64,000 bases of DNA from Frigoribacterium sp. CG_9.8 (GTDB lineage: Bacteria; Actinomycetota; Actinomycetes; Actinomycetales; Microbacteriaceae), in the NCBI RefSeq assembly GCF_015751965.1, contig NZ_JADOVH010000001.1:1-64000 (forward strand). Reading direction: 5' to 3'. A program made the position numbers and the translations under genes. Position 1 is the first letter of the stretch, and the number at the start of each line of letters is the position of its first letter. Shown in pieces: positions 1 to 8,506 of the stretch. Under the pieces are notes generated by a model, which saw only the letters and a list, made by a program, of their open reading frames with translations, made no database searches and was not told the DNA's origin.

Positions 1-308
1 CAAAACGCCAACCGAACAGCCAACGGCGAAACAGGTCTTGCCATCGAAAATACCCACTAGAACTCAGGGTGTTGCACTCACCACCTGAATTCGCCGCGCT
101 TCGGTCGCAAGATCTTTGCCGGCCGCTATAAACCCGCGTATTTTCCTGGCGTATTGCTCATTGTTGCAATCTGAGGGCATAGCGTCACACGCTCACACCG
201 ACGGAGCGACGTTCGGGTGATCTTGGAAGCACCCAGTCGAAACCCGTTGAGCATCCGTGATCCCGTTTCACAATTGGGCTTGCAGTCTATTTACCTTCAT
301 GCGCGAGA
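1..308. other. Intergenic stretch at the window edge
   Basis: I see no convincing gene, RNA or strong hairpin here. The bases just before position 309 are A/T-rich (around 270-297) and may hold the promoter of the small gene that follows, but no clear -35/-10 pair stands out. Confidence 0.5.
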
Positions 309-620
309 ATGAGGGTCATGTCCCAGAAAATCGATGCAGCGCTCAAGGATCTGATCAAGGCCCTCCGCAAGCACGCGGAGGCCGTCGGAGGCAGCCACGT
401 CTCACTCAAAAGATCCCAGAGGACCGCGGCGAAATTGCAGATTGCCGCGTCGGCCTACGCCGCAGCAGTGTACTCCAGGACTGGGCTGGACAGTCCATTC
501 AGCGACGTGGTTAGCCCCGGTTTGGAGAACGTGACGCTCAATTCCCTCCTTGCCGAGCGCGACTGGCTGGCGAGCCACTCGAAGAAGGCGAAACCCGACG
601 CGCCAACGCCTGCCCTCTAA
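309..620 (+). CDS. Small hypothetical protein, 103 aa
   Basis: I do not recognise this protein. It is soluble and mostly helical in appearance, with a basic N-terminal part (MSQKIDAALKDLIKALRKH), an Ala-rich middle and a Lys/Pro-rich tail; no signal peptide, membrane segment or cysteine motif is visible. A second in-frame ATG lies at 318 and could be the true start. It stands alone, convergent with the winged-helix gene at 697-1479. Codon use with G/C third positions supports that it is coding. Confidence 0.55.
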   Translation: MRVMSQKIDAALKDLIKALRKHAEAVGGSHVSLKRSQRTAAKLQIAASAYAAAVYSRTGLDSPFSDVVSPGLENVTLNSLLAERDWLASHSKKAKPDAPTPAL

Positions 621-696
621 CTCGCTCCCAGAGCAGTCCCACTGTGAGAACAGCCCGCGATCGTGTAGCGCAGCCCACCGTTAGTGCGGGTCAGTC

Positions 697-1479
697 TTAG
701 AACAGATCGGGGCTCGGAGTTCCGGTGTGGCGGATGGCGACATCCGCATGCCGATCAAAACGGTAGCCCACCCCACGCACCGTGCGCACGATGTCTTCGT
801 AGGCTCCGAGCTTCGAGCGCAAACGGCGAACGTGAACATCGATGGTGCGTTCGTTGGGGGTCTCGTCATCGCCCGCTGACCACAGTGATGAGATGAGCTC
901 GGCGCGGTCGATGGTGCGGCCTTCACGAAGCACGAGATACTGCAACAGCTCGAACTCTTTATAGGTGACGGCAGCGGGTTCGTCATCGAGCACGACACGC
1001 TTGCGGGAGAGGTCGATCACCACACCCCCGCGGGTCTTTTCCGTCGGCTCGGGCTGCTGGCGATGCTTGGCCAGGGCAGAGGGATCCTGCAGCGCAAGCC
1101 GCACGACCTCCACATCACGCCCACCGGCACCCTGTGGTGCGAGTGCAACCGCGGCGTAGGTCTCGGAGGAGGGTACAAGATTCTTCGCGAGACCGCGCAG
1201 CGCCTCGACGATACTTCCGAGGTCGGTTCCTGCGGCCGCGGCCTTCAACTCGTCGACTCCCACGTACAGCACAAAGCCGCGTGCCTCGGTGCCTCCGGGA
1301 ACGGCGCGGATGCGCACGGGAGCATCCGGCAGCGCGGCAGCGGGTGCTGCGGAGAGGGGTATTGCTCCTACGGGTGTGAGGCTGCGCCCAGAAGACGGGT
1401 GGTCGAGATCGATGGTTGCAAGAGACGTGGTTGCAAGAGACGTGGTTGCAAGAGACGTGGTTGCGAGAGACAGAGACAT
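697..1479 (-). CDS. Winged-helix DNA-binding protein (OmpR/PhoB-type effector domain, no receiver)
   Basis: The last ~95 residues form a trans_reg_C (OmpR/PhoB) winged helix: 'TYKEFELLQYLVLREGRTI', then 'ERTIDVHVRRLRSKLG' as recognition helix region and 'VRTVRGVGYRF' as the wing. The N-terminal ~160 residues do not contain the phospho-acceptor aspartate pattern of a receiver domain, so regulation by a histidine kinase is not evident. The first 20 residues are a Thr-Ser-Leu-Ala repeat encoded by 15-bp tandem repeats. An AAGGA ribosome site lies about 13 nt before the ATG. Likely a transcription factor; target unknown. Confidence 0.8.
   Translation of the reverse strand: MSLSLATTSLATTSLATTSLATIDLDHPSSGRSLTPVGAIPLSAAPAAALPDAPVRIRAVPGGTEARGFVLYVGVDELKAAAAGTDLGSIVEALRGLAKNLVPSSETYAAVALAPQGAGGRDVEVVRLALQDPSALAKHRQQPEPTEKTRGGVVIDLSRKRVVLDDEPAAVTYKEFELLQYLVLREGRTIDRAELISSLWSAGDDETPNERTIDVHVRRLRSKLGAYEDIVRTVRGVGYRFDRHADVAIRHTGTPSPDLF
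1414..1473. repeat. 15-bp tandem repeat, four units, inside the start of the winged-helix gene
   Basis: Three identical units (1414-1428, 1429-1443, 1444-1458; GGTTGCAAGAGACGT on the + strand) are followed by one imperfect unit (1459-1473). The 15-bp period keeps the reading frame of the minus-strand gene and encodes a repeated five-residue TSLAT-type unit. Confidence 0.95.
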
Positions 1480-1829
1480 GGGTCGAGAATCCTTGAGAGG
1501 GGTGAAGGGCCTCTAATGATGAGGGTGTGATCCTTCGGGATACTTCAGGTGATGCACTACGGGGTGTCGCTCGCTATGAGGAGCGCACATCCGGGGATTC
1601 TCGACTCGTAACGAGCAGAATCCGACTCAGGGGTGGACCGTCAGGCACACATTCGACAACACGCCACCACGCTGGAGCATCCGGATGCCGCACGGGCGGC
1701 CGGAGCAAGCGTGGAGAACGACATATTCCAACTATCTGGCAGTGGTCGGCCAAAAGTCAAGCCAGCCCGCAGGATCCGCAGCTAGTTGTGCAGCAGGATC
1801 CGCAGCGAGATCTTCCGCTAGATGCGCAG
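1480..1829. other. Intergenic region between the winged-helix gene and upp
   Basis: No protein gene is supported: the open frames crossing it are antisense extensions over upp. Around 1770-1835 an imperfect repeated segment (GGATCCGCAG...; GCGCAGCTAG) lies just past the upp stop and could fold, but I see no clear T-tract terminator. A likely AAGGA ribosome site for the winged-helix gene lies at the left edge. Confidence 0.5.
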
Positions 1830-2462
1830 CTAGACCAAACCGTAGAGGCGATCTCCTGCGTCTCCGAGGCCGGGCACGATGTACCCCAACTCGTTGAGCA
1901 TGTCGTCAACCGCGCCGAGCACGATCGTCACCTCACGACCCTCCATCGCGGCCTCGACCGCGGCGAGACCCTCCGGTGCGGCAATGAGGCAGACCGCCGT
2001 GACATCCACCGCACCGCGGGCGAGCAGAAAGTTTATGGCCGCGATGAGCGAACCACCGGTGGCCAGCATCGGGTCGAGTACGAAGCACTGGCGGTTGGAG
2101 AGATCCTCGGGGAGGCGCTCGGCGTAGGTTGTGGGCTGCAGGGTCTCTTCGTCGCGCACCATCCCGAGAAAGCCGACTTCGGCCGTGGGGATCAGCTTGA
2201 CCATGCCTTCGAGCATGCCGAGACCGGCTCGGAGAATAGGAACGACGAGTGGCCGTGGGTGGCTGATGGCGAGGCCGGTGGCGGTGGCAACTGGCGTCTG
2301 CACGGTCACTGTTTCGACCCGCACATTGCGGGTCGCCTCGTAGGCCAGCAGGGTCATGAGCTCTTCGGCGAGGGCCCGAAAGGTGGGTGACGGCGTGTTC
2401 TTATCACGCAGCACGGTGAGCTTGTGAGTGATGAGCGGGTGGTCGGCTACGTGTACTCGCAT
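1830..2462 (-). CDS. upp: Uracil phosphoribosyltransferase
   Basis: Converts uracil and PRPP to UMP and pyrophosphate in the cytosolic pyrimidine salvage pathway. The 210-residue length matches the family. The PRPP-binding region is read as '[18 protein letters not shown]' (about residues 126-143), preceded by '[15 protein letters not shown]', and the uracil-binding C-terminal region '[16 protein letters not shown]' is intact. The start is supported by a TAGATT hexamer exactly 6 nt upstream of the ATG, suggesting a leaderless transcript. It is divergent from tadA. Confidence 0.97.
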   Translation of the reverse strand: MRVHVADHPLITHKLTVLRDKNTPSPTFRALAEELMTLLAYEATRNVRVETVTVQTPVATATGLAISHPRPLVVPILRAGLGMLEGMVKLIPTAEVGFLGMVRDEETLQPTTYAERLPEDLSNRQCFVLDPMLATGGSLIAAINFLLARGAVDVTAVCLIAAPEGLAAVEAAMEGREVTIVLGAVDDMLNELGYIVPGLGDAGDRLYGLV

Positions 2463-2468
2463 AGGCTT

Positions 2469-2474
2469 AATCTA
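2469..2474 (-). promoter_or_regulatory. -10 box of a leaderless upp transcript
   Basis: TAGATT on the minus strand is followed by 6 nt and then the upp ATG, so transcription would start at or next to the A of the start codon. Confidence 0.55.
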
Positions 2475-2512
2475 GCCGAGGACCGAGCTGGGCGAGAGGA
2501 GTGTGTGCCGTG

Positions 2513-2977
2513 ATGGCCGTGCCCGAGATTTATCGCACGCGGATGCTCGAGGCCCTCGCACACGCGACGCTGGCTCTCGAGCACGGTGATGTTCCCGTCG
2601 CGGCGCTCGTGCTCGACGCCTCCGGGGCTGTGATCGGAGCGGGGCGCAACGAGCGCGAGCTGCGCCAGGACCCGACAGCCCACGCCGAGATTCTGGCGCT
2701 GCAGTCCGCCGCTGCTGCAACAGGGGATTGGCATCTCACCAACACGACACTGATTGTGACCCTCGAGCCCTGTGCGATGTGCGCCGGGGCGATTCTGGCG
2801 GCGCGAGTGCCGGTGGTCGTTTTTGGAGCCTGGGATCCCAAAGCCGGCGCAGCCGGATCGGTTTACGACCTGCTTCGTGACCGGCGGATGCCGCACCGCG
2901 TGGAAGTGTATGCGGGCGTCGAACAAGAGCGGTGCGCTGCAATCCTGCTCGACTTCTTCGAGGGTAAGCGCGGCTGA
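2513..2977 (+). CDS. tadA: tRNA-specific adenosine-34 deaminase
   Basis: Deaminates the wobble adenosine of tRNA-Arg(ACG) to inosine. The zinc-binding cytidine-deaminase fold is evident: 'TAHAEILAL' supplies the His ligand and catalytic Glu, and 'LEPCAMCAGAI' supplies the two Cys ligands. Length (154 aa) is typical. An AGAGGAG ribosome site (2495-2501) lies 11 nt before this ATG; GTG codons at 2510 and 2501 are alternative starts, the latter overlapping the ribosome site and so less likely. It is divergent from upp, a common actinobacterial pairing. Confidence 0.93.
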   Translation: MAVPEIYRTRMLEALAHATLALEHGDVPVAALVLDASGAVIGAGRNERELRQDPTAHAEILALQSAAAATGDWHLTNTTLIVTLEPCAMCAGAILAARVPVVVFGAWDPKAGAAGSVYDLLRDRRMPHRVEVYAGVEQERCAAILLDFFEGKRG

Positions 2978-2997
2978 CGGCCCGCTACCGCAACCGG

Positions 2998-3684
2998 CTA
3001 CAGGGCTCCAAGCCATTCGCTGAACATCGCAGCGGACGCCGCCTGCATCGCGCGCCCTTTCGTGAGGGCATCCCGGCGCAGGTCGTCGGGGTCAATCTCG
3101 AGTCCGGCCAGTTCGGGGAGCCCGTCGAGTACCCAGCGTTCGTGCATGTCGGCGGTGAGCTCCGGATGAAACTGAACCGCAAGCGCATAGTCGCCAAGAG
3201 CGAAGGCCTCATTGCTGTACGCGCTCGAACTCGCCAACCGTACTGCCCCGCTCGGCAGTGCGAAGGTGTCGCCGTGCCATTGCATCACCGGCACCCCGAC
3301 AACATGCCTCAGCGGCGAGTCGAGGCCGGCTTCGGTCGGAGTCACTTCGCGGAACCCGATCTCTACGGTCGAACCCCTGCGCACAGTTTCACCGAGCGCC
3401 TCCGCCATCAGTTGCGCGCCGAGGCAGATACCGAGAGTGGGTCGTTCGGCCGTGAGTCGGTCGCGGAGATACTTCACCTCGTCGACGAGATAGGGATGCG
3501 CCTCCTTTTCGTAGACGCCCATATCGCCGCCGAGCACCACGACCAGATCCGGCTCCGGGTGATCGTGCAGTGACTCCGTCGCGACATCCACGTAGCGGAT
3601 CTCGTAGCCGTGATCGCGCAGCACCGCCTCCAAATTGCCCAGATGTGCAATCTCAAGGTGCCGCAGAACAAGGGCGAGTGGCAT
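2998..3684 (-). CDS. Class I glutamine amidotransferase (GMP-synthase-like GATase)
   Basis: A stand-alone type 1 glutamine amidotransferase domain of 228 aa. The nucleophile elbow is 'TLGICLGAQLMAEALG' (Cys near residue 87) and the His/Glu pair of the triad lies in 'ALAVQFHPELT' near residue 170. No synthetase domain follows, so it is either a stand-alone amidotransferase/hydrolase or a peptidase-like relative; the substrate cannot be read from sequence. It starts only 2 nt after the stop of the cation efflux gene and is surely cotranscribed with it. Confidence 0.85.
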   Translation of the reverse strand: MPLALVLRHLEIAHLGNLEAVLRDHGYEIRYVDVATESLHDHPEPDLVVVLGGDMGVYEKEAHPYLVDEVKYLRDRLTAERPTLGICLGAQLMAEALGETVRRGSTVEIGFREVTPTEAGLDSPLRHVVGVPVMQWHGDTFALPSGAVRLASSSAYSNEAFALGDYALAVQFHPELTADMHERWVLDGLPELAGLEIDPDDLRRDALTKGRAMQAASAAMFSEWLGAL

Positions 3685-3686
3685 GC

Positions 3687-4649
3687 TCAGTCCGCCGCTC
3701 GAATGATGATCGCCTCGGTCGAGGGGTTGCCCTCGCCGGGCGCGACGTAGACGTCGGGCTCGATATAGATGATCCGGGCGATGGGAACCTCGGCCCGCAC
3801 GCGTGCCTCGAGGGAGTTGATTGCTGCCGCGACCTCCGCGAGCTTCATCTTCGTGGGAAAGGCGACCTTCGCTGCGACCAGCAACTCCTCCGGTCCGAGG
3901 TACAGGGTCTTCATGTGGATGAGGGACTCGACATCGGAATCGGCGTTGATCGCATCGCGGATCCGCTCCGTGTCACCGGCCGACGCCCCTTCGCCGACGA
4001 GCAGGCTCTTGGTCTCGATGCCGAGCACGATCGCCACAAGCACGAGCAACACTCCGATGCAGATGGTGCCGATCGCATCCCACACCCCGTTGCCGGTGAT
4101 GATCGTCAGCATCACGCCGAGGAAGGCGAACACGAGGCCGGCGAGAGCGGCGACATCCTCCAACAGCACGACCGGGAGTTCGGGTGCCTTAGCGCGGCGG
4201 ATAAAGGTGATCCAGCTGTCTTTACCGCGAACGCGATTTGACTCGCGCATCGCAGTGCGCAGCGAGAAGCCCTCGAGCACCATCGCGATGAGCAGCACGA
4301 CAATGGGAATCCAGACGTTCTCGAGCGGGTGCGGATGCTGGATCTTATCCACGCCCTCGTAGAGCGAGAAGACACCGCCGACGGTGAACAGGATGATAGA
4401 GACGACGAAGGCGTAGACGTAGCGCTCTCGACCGAAGCCGAACGGATGGTCGGCATTCGCCCTCTTCTTCGAGACCCGACCCCCGCGCAGCAGCAGCACC
4501 TGGTTGCCGGTGTCTGCCAGGGAGTGCACTGCCTCACCGAGCATCGAGCTCGACCCGGAAACCGCCCAGGCAATGAACTTGGCCACGGCGATACCGAGGT
4601 TCGCGGTCAGTGCCGCGACAATCGCGCGATTACTGCCTTCGGTACTCAT
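3687..4649 (-). CDS. Cation diffusion facilitator family transporter
   Basis: A membrane exporter of divalent cations (Zn, Co, Fe or Mn) that works as a proton antiporter. The N-terminal half has hydrophobic helices with the metal-site motif 'HSLADTGNQ' on helix 2, and the C-terminal ~80 residues form the soluble CDF dimerisation domain. I chose the ATG at 4649 (MSTEGSN) rather than the upstream 4688 because a TAGGAT hexamer lies 7 nt before it and the upstream start would run over the divergent proC start. It is the first gene of a two-gene unit with the amidotransferase. Confidence 0.88.
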   Translation of the reverse strand: MSTEGSNRAIVAALTANLGIAVAKFIAWAVSGSSSMLGEAVHSLADTGNQVLLLRGGRVSKKRANADHPFGFGRERYVYAFVVSIILFTVGGVFSLYEGVDKIQHPHPLENVWIPIVVLLIAMVLEGFSLRTAMRESNRVRGKDSWITFIRRAKAPELPVVLLEDVAALAGLVFAFLGVMLTIITGNGVWDAIGTICIGVLLVLVAIVLGIETKSLLVGEGASAGDTERIRDAINADSDVESLIHMKTLYLGPEELLVAAKVAFPTKMKLAEVAAAINSLEARVRAEVPIARIIYIEPDVYVAPGEGNPSTEAIIIRAAD

Positions 4650-4656
4650 GCGCTCA

Positions 4657-4666
4657 ATCCTAGGAT
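4657..4666. promoter_or_regulatory. Palindromic ATCCTAGGAT: shared -10 of divergent leaderless promoters
   Basis: The perfect 10-bp palindrome reads TAGGAT on both strands. On the + strand TAGGAT is 6 nt before the proC ATG (4673); on the minus strand it is 7 nt before the cation efflux ATG (4649). The two start codons are only 23 bp apart, so there is no room for normal leaders. I see no good -35 on either side. Confidence 0.6.
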
Positions 4667-4672
4667 GATGTG

Positions 4673-5497
4673 ATGAGCACCCTTCCAACCATCGCGATTA
4701 TCGGAGCCGGTTCGATGGGCGTGGCGATCCTCAGCGGACTGCTCGCACCTTCGGTCACCGTCGAGGGCGGCATCCGCGTCACCAATCGCACCGAGGCCAA
4801 GGCTGCGGCTCTGAGATCGGATACCGTCGCCTCGTATGCCCTCGAGAACGATCCTGGCGCGAATATCACTGCCGTCACCGGAGCGCGAATCGTGATCATC
4901 GGGGTCAAACCGGCGATGGTATCTGACCTGCTGCGCGAGATCGGCCCGGCGCTCGCCGAGGACGCCATCGTGGTGAGTGTGGCTGCCGGAGTGACCATCT
5001 CGACCATGGAGGCGTTGGTGGCACAGGTCGTGCTGAGAGCCATGCCGAACACGCCAGCCCTGGTGGGCAGGGGTGTCACCGGCGTCAGTCCGGGATCGCG
5101 CGCGACACCGGAGGATGTCGCACTCGCGCTCACCGTGTTCGATACGGTCGGGCAGGTGCTCGAGATCCCCGAGTCGAAGATCGACGCGCTCAGCACCATT
5201 TCGGGATCCGGCCCCGCCTACGTCTTCTACCTGATCGAGCAGTTGACCAAGACGGCGGTCGCACTCGGTTTCACCTGGCAGGAAGCCGCGACCATGGTAA
5301 ACGGCACCTTCCTTGGTGCCGCCGAACTGCTCGAGGCATCCGGCGAGGAGCCCGCGGAGTTGCGCCGTCGAGTCACCAGTCCGAAGGGCACGACCGAGCG
5401 CGCGATCTGGGAACTCGAAAAGGCTGATCTCTCGGCCGTCTTCGACCGGGCAACGGCCGCGGCACTAGCGCGGGCCAAGGAGCTTGCTGCCGGGTAG
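4673..5497 (+). CDS. proC: Pyrroline-5-carboxylate reductase
   Basis: Last step of proline synthesis: NAD(P)H reduction of pyrroline-5-carboxylate. The Rossmann motif 'IIGAGSMGVAIL' is at residues 8-19 and the C-terminal dimerisation/active-site motif 'ISGSGPAYVFYLIEQ' is near residue 180, with the final 'VTSPKGTTERAI' typical of the family. 274 aa is the expected length. A GTG at 4670 is an alternative start, but the -10 spacing favours the ATG at 4673. In Mycobacterium proC (Rv0500) also precedes the HTH and bS22 genes found further downstream here. Confidence 0.96.
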   Translation: MSTLPTIAIIGAGSMGVAILSGLLAPSVTVEGGIRVTNRTEAKAAALRSDTVASYALENDPGANITAVTGARIVIIGVKPAMVSDLLREIGPALAEDAIVVSVAAGVTISTMEALVAQVVLRAMPNTPALVGRGVTGVSPGSRATPEDVALALTVFDTVGQVLEIPESKIDALSTISGSGPAYVFYLIEQLTKTAVALGFTWQEAATMVNGTFLGAAELLEASGEEPAELRRRVTSPKGTTERAIWELEKADLSAVFDRATAAALARAKELAAG

Positions 5498-5605
5498 GGC
5501 CCGCTGGTCGAGTAGCGCGGGTTGCCGCAGATATTGAAACCCGGCTGCGCGTATCGAACCCCGCCGCGCGTATCCAGCCCTCGCCGCGCGGTGCACGACC
5601 GCCCG
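5498..5605. other. Convergent intergenic region with a degenerate repeat
   Basis: The segment from about 5508 (TGGTCGAGTAGCGCGGGTTG...) with repeated GCGCGTATC elements resembles a decayed form of the GGTCGAGTAG...CGTATCGAGACC palindrome seen at 33361. It separates the convergent proC and KtrA genes. Confidence 0.45.
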
Positions 5606-6277
5606 CTAGGCCTGAAGGTTCGCGAAACGCTCGATGTTGGCCGAGTTGCCGCTCACGATGATGAGGTCCTGGTCGGAGACCACGGTGTCGGGAGTGGCAT
5701 AGGTGAACTCCTGGCCGGGCGATTTCACGCCGACGACCGTGATCCGAAACTTTTTGCGCACACCTGACTCGGAGAGCGGAACACCCCGGATCGGCTGTGG
5801 CGGATGCATTTTCACGATCACAAAATCATCGTCGAATTCGATGAAGTCGAGCATCCGTCCGGAGACCAGGTGAGCGGCCCTTTCCCCGGCCTCGGCCTCC
5901 GGGAAGACCACGTGATGCGCTCCGATCCTCTGAAGAATTGTGCCGTGTGACTTGCTGATCGCCTTCGCCCAGATCTGCGGGATCCCCAGGTCCACCAGGT
6001 TTGCGGTTATCAAGACGCTGGCTTCGATCGAAGAGCCCACCGCGACGATCGCGATTGAAAAGTCCTGCGCTCCGATCTGCCGCAGCGCGTCGATGTTGCG
6101 GGCATCCGCCTGAACGGCGTGGGTCACGACCTCTGACCAGGTCTGCACGAGTTGAGCGTCGTCGTCGATCACGAGCACATCGCGATCAAGCCTCGTGAGT
6201 TCCCCGGCGGTCGCGGCGCCGAAGCGACCGAGTCCGATCACTAGCACGGCGGCGTCCGCCGCAATTGGATCAGCCAA
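5606..6277 (-). CDS. ktrA: KtrA/TrkA-type potassium channel regulatory subunit
   Basis: A cytosolic RCK protein that binds nucleotides and gates the potassium-translocating partner. The RCK_N Rossmann motif 'VLVIGLGRFGAATAGEL' (about residues 11-27) ends with an acidic cluster 'VIDDDAQ' that favours NAD/ATP binding; the C-terminal third is the RCK_C domain, which in relatives binds cyclic di-AMP or ions. 223 aa matches KtrA. The start overlaps the end of the transporter gene by 8 nt, so the two are translated together. Confidence 0.92.
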   Translation of the reverse strand: MADPIAADAAVLVIGLGRFGAATAGELTRLDRDVLVIDDDAQLVQTWSEVVTHAVQADARNIDALRQIGAQDFSIAIVAVGSSIEASVLITANLVDLGIPQIWAKAISKSHGTILQRIGAHHVVFPEAEAGERAAHLVSGRMLDFIEFDDDFVIVKMHPPQPIRGVPLSESGVRKKFRITVVGVKSPGQEFTYATPDTVVSDQDLIIVSGNSANIERFANLQA

Positions 6278-7694
6278 CGATGGGCCTCTCTTCCGCTCGG
6301 TGGAACAGCTGGCGACGGGTGCTCGCTGCGAGGGCTGCGGCGAGAGTCACTGTACCAACGCGCCCAAGGAACATCGTGGTTGCCAGCACATACACCGCTG
6401 AGTCCGGAAGGTTGGCGGTAAGCCCAGCGGAGAGGCCACAGGTGGCGAATGCGGAGACCACTTCGAACAGCACGAAGTCGAGGCGCTCCCCCGTGAGTTG
6501 AAGAACAACGATGGTGGCAATGGCGACAGTGGTGGCACCCCAGAGCAGCACACTCACGGCGATTCGCACCACGTCCGTCGGGATGCGGCGCTCGAATGCC
6601 TCGACTTCGCTTTTGCCGCGCGCTTCGGCGAAGGCAGCGAGGAACAATACCGCGAGGGTCGTCACTTTGATGCCGCCTGCGGTGGAGGCCGAGCCGCCTC
6701 CGATGAACATGAGAATGTCGGTGACGAGGAGGCTCGACCCGTTGAGCTCGCTGATGTCGATGGTCGCGAAGCCGCCCGACCGGGTCATCACCGAGAGGAA
6801 AAATGACTGAAGTATCCGCTGTCCGCCGTCAAGGCTGCCGAAGGTGCGTGGATTGCTGAACTCAAGCCCGAAATAGGTGGCGGCTCCGAGAACGAGAAGG
6901 ATCCCGCTCGTGACCAGGGTGAGCTTGGCATGAAGGGACCAGCGCCGTGGTGTGCGAAGAGAGCGGGAGAGCACGTAGATCACCGGGAAGCCGATGCTGC
7001 CGAGCAGCACGCCGACCATGAGCACCCCGAGAAACCAGATGTCTTGTGCGTAAGGGGCGAGACCGGTCGCGATGGGAACGAAGCCGGTGTTGGTGAATGC
7101 CATCGCCGCAAAATAAATCGACTGCCAGATCGCGTCGGGGAGGGCGACCCCGCCGAGCAGAATGCGCGGAAGCAGCGCAAGTGCGATCACCGCTTCGATC
7201 ACGAGCGTGCTGATGGCGACAGTGGCGAGCAACCCTCCGATCTCCCCCAGCCGCACGGCCTGCCCCTCGGCGACCGGGCCGCGCTGAATTCGTAGCGGAT
7301 TACTGTCGCTCGCGGCCATCAGCTTCGCCCTCAAGCCGACCTTGCGGGAGATCACGAGCCCCAGGATGGACGCGAGAGTGAGCGCGCCGACGCCGCCGAT
7401 CTGCACGCCAATAAGCACGACACCGTTGCCAAATACGCTCCAGTTCGTCGCCATATCCACCGTGGAGAGACCGGTGACGCAGATCACTGAGACCGCGGTG
7501 AATAACGCGTCGGCAAAACTGGTTCCGGATGGCGCGGCCGTAGCGATTGGCAGCGACAGCAGCAGCGTGAAGACGGCGATCAGCGCGATGAATACGCCAA
7601 CGGCGAAGCGTGCGGGCGAGGCGAGAACGAATCTCCGAAAGGATCCGGAGGCTCCACCGAAGCGCACGCCGCGCTCATCCGATCTGGTGGCCAT
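6270..7694 (-). CDS. ktrB: KtrB/TrkH-type potassium uptake membrane subunit
   Basis: Superfamily of K transporters protein of 474 aa with eight core membrane helices and four pore loops, each with its selectivity-filter glycine: 'CVTGLSTVD', 'AFTNTGFVPI', 'RSGGFATIDI' and 'FATCGLSAGLT'. A basic N-terminus (RSDERGVRFGGASGSFRR) is cytosolic. GAGGGG about 5 nt before the ATG serves as ribosome site. With the RCK protein it forms a complete Ktr-type uptake system, usually important for osmotic adaptation. Confidence 0.93.
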   Translation of the reverse strand: MATRSDERGVRFGGASGSFRRFVLASPARFAVGVFIALIAVFTLLLSLPIATAAPSGTSFADALFTAVSVICVTGLSTVDMATNWSVFGNGVVLIGVQIGGVGALTLASILGLVISRKVGLRAKLMAASDSNPLRIQRGPVAEGQAVRLGEIGGLLATVAISTLVIEAVIALALLPRILLGGVALPDAIWQSIYFAAMAFTNTGFVPIATGLAPYAQDIWFLGVLMVGVLLGSIGFPVIYVLSRSLRTPRRWSLHAKLTLVTSGILLVLGAATYFGLEFSNPRTFGSLDGGQRILQSFFLSVMTRSGGFATIDISELNGSSLLVTDILMFIGGGSASTAGGIKVTTLAVLFLAAFAEARGKSEVEAFERRIPTDVVRIAVSVLLWGATTVAIATIVVLQLTGERLDFVLFEVVSAFATCGLSAGLTANLPDSAVYVLATTMFLGRVGTVTLAAALAASTRRQLFHRAEERPIVG

Positions 7695-7741
7695 CGATCC
7701 CCTCGCAACAGGATGACATGGTACCCGTGTGCCGTGCCCGG

Positions 7742-7747
7742 TAGCCT
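7742..7747 (+). promoter_or_regulatory. -10 box of a leaderless transcript (ArsR-like gene)
   Basis: TAGCCT lies exactly 6 nt upstream of the ATG at 7754. Confidence 0.5.
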
Positions 7748-7753
7748 GTTGGG

Positions 7754-8287
7754 ATGGCTGATATTTTCGATGTCGTCGCCGATGCGACCCGACGTGACCT
7801 CCTCCAGGTGCTGCTCGACCGGTACACAGCTTCCGACATCACTCGCGGGCGGGCTAATGCAGGCGAGATCAGCGTCGGAGAGATCGTTGAGAAGCTCGGG
7901 CTGAGCCAGCCGACGGTGTCGAAGCACCTCAAGGTGCTGCGCGACCACGATCTGGTTACCGTGCGCGAGGAGGGCCAGCACCGCTATTACAGCCTCGACA
8001 CCAGCCCGCTAGAAGATCTCGAGGACTGGCTCATTCCCTACCTCAGCGCGGATTTCGATAGTGGCAGCGATGACGGTTCGACGGTGTTTGCGGCGTGGTC
8101 GGGCGCGCAGGTGCCGAAGCCGTTCCGGCGCGCGGCAGAGACGCTGCAGCATCCCACTGATGCGGGCACTGCGATCGGTCGGCGAGCCGCCGAGGCGAGC
8201 ATCCGACTGCAGGATGCCCAGCACGACCTCGAGCGCCGAGTGATCGAACCGATCAAGAAGAAGCTTGCACGGCAGAGCGATCGATAG
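7754..8287 (+). CDS. ArsR-family winged-helix transcriptional regulator
   Basis: The N-terminal ~95 residues form an ArsR-type HTH: 'FDVVADATRRDLLQVLLDR' then 'VGEIVEKLGLSQPTVSKHLKVLRDHDLV' (recognition helix) and 'VREEGQHRYYSLD' (wing). No metal-binding Cys cluster (ELCVCDL-type) is present, so metal sensing is unlikely. The C-terminal ~80 residues are predicted helical and basic at the end (IEPIKKKLARQ), possibly a dimerisation or effector part. Divergent from ktrB, though control of that gene is only a guess. Confidence 0.85.
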   Translation: MADIFDVVADATRRDLLQVLLDRYTASDITRGRANAGEISVGEIVEKLGLSQPTVSKHLKVLRDHDLVTVREEGQHRYYSLDTSPLEDLEDWLIPYLSADFDSGSDDGSTVFAAWSGAQVPKPFRRAAETLQHPTDAGTAIGRRAAEASIRLQDAQHDLERRVIEPIKKKLARQSDR

Positions 8288-8369
8288 GCGTGCGTTGGAT
8301 AGGCGTGCATCCGATAGGCGTGCGTTCGATAGGCCGGTGTGCGTTGGGCGTGCGTTCGATAGGCGTGCG
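8283..8369. repeat. 15-bp tandem repeat array downstream of the ArsR-like gene
   Basis: Units start with GATAGGCGTGC: 8283-8297, 8298-8312, 8313-8327, then two diverged units (8328-8357) and a partial one to 8369; the 15-bp phase is kept throughout. The array begins inside the stop codon region of the upstream gene and is otherwise non-coding. Confidence 0.9.
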
Positions 8370-8506
8370 AAAAGGCGCCCGCCCGAACGGGGATGTTGCC
8401 AGCGAGTCACATTAGCCCCTACAGTTACCGCTTAGCACTCCAGTAACACAGGCGATCGAGTGTGTCTGTTCCCAATATCGCTGGAACCTGACAAGGAGTA
8501 CCCGAC

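Noticed and set aside
1527-2390. 287-codon plus-strand frame over upp
   Set aside because: It is antisense to upp, whose protein is unmistakable; the translation is low-complexity and has no family features.
3570-4241. 223-codon plus-strand frame opposite the cation efflux gene
   Set aside because: Antisense shadow; translation is Asp/Arg/His-rich low complexity.
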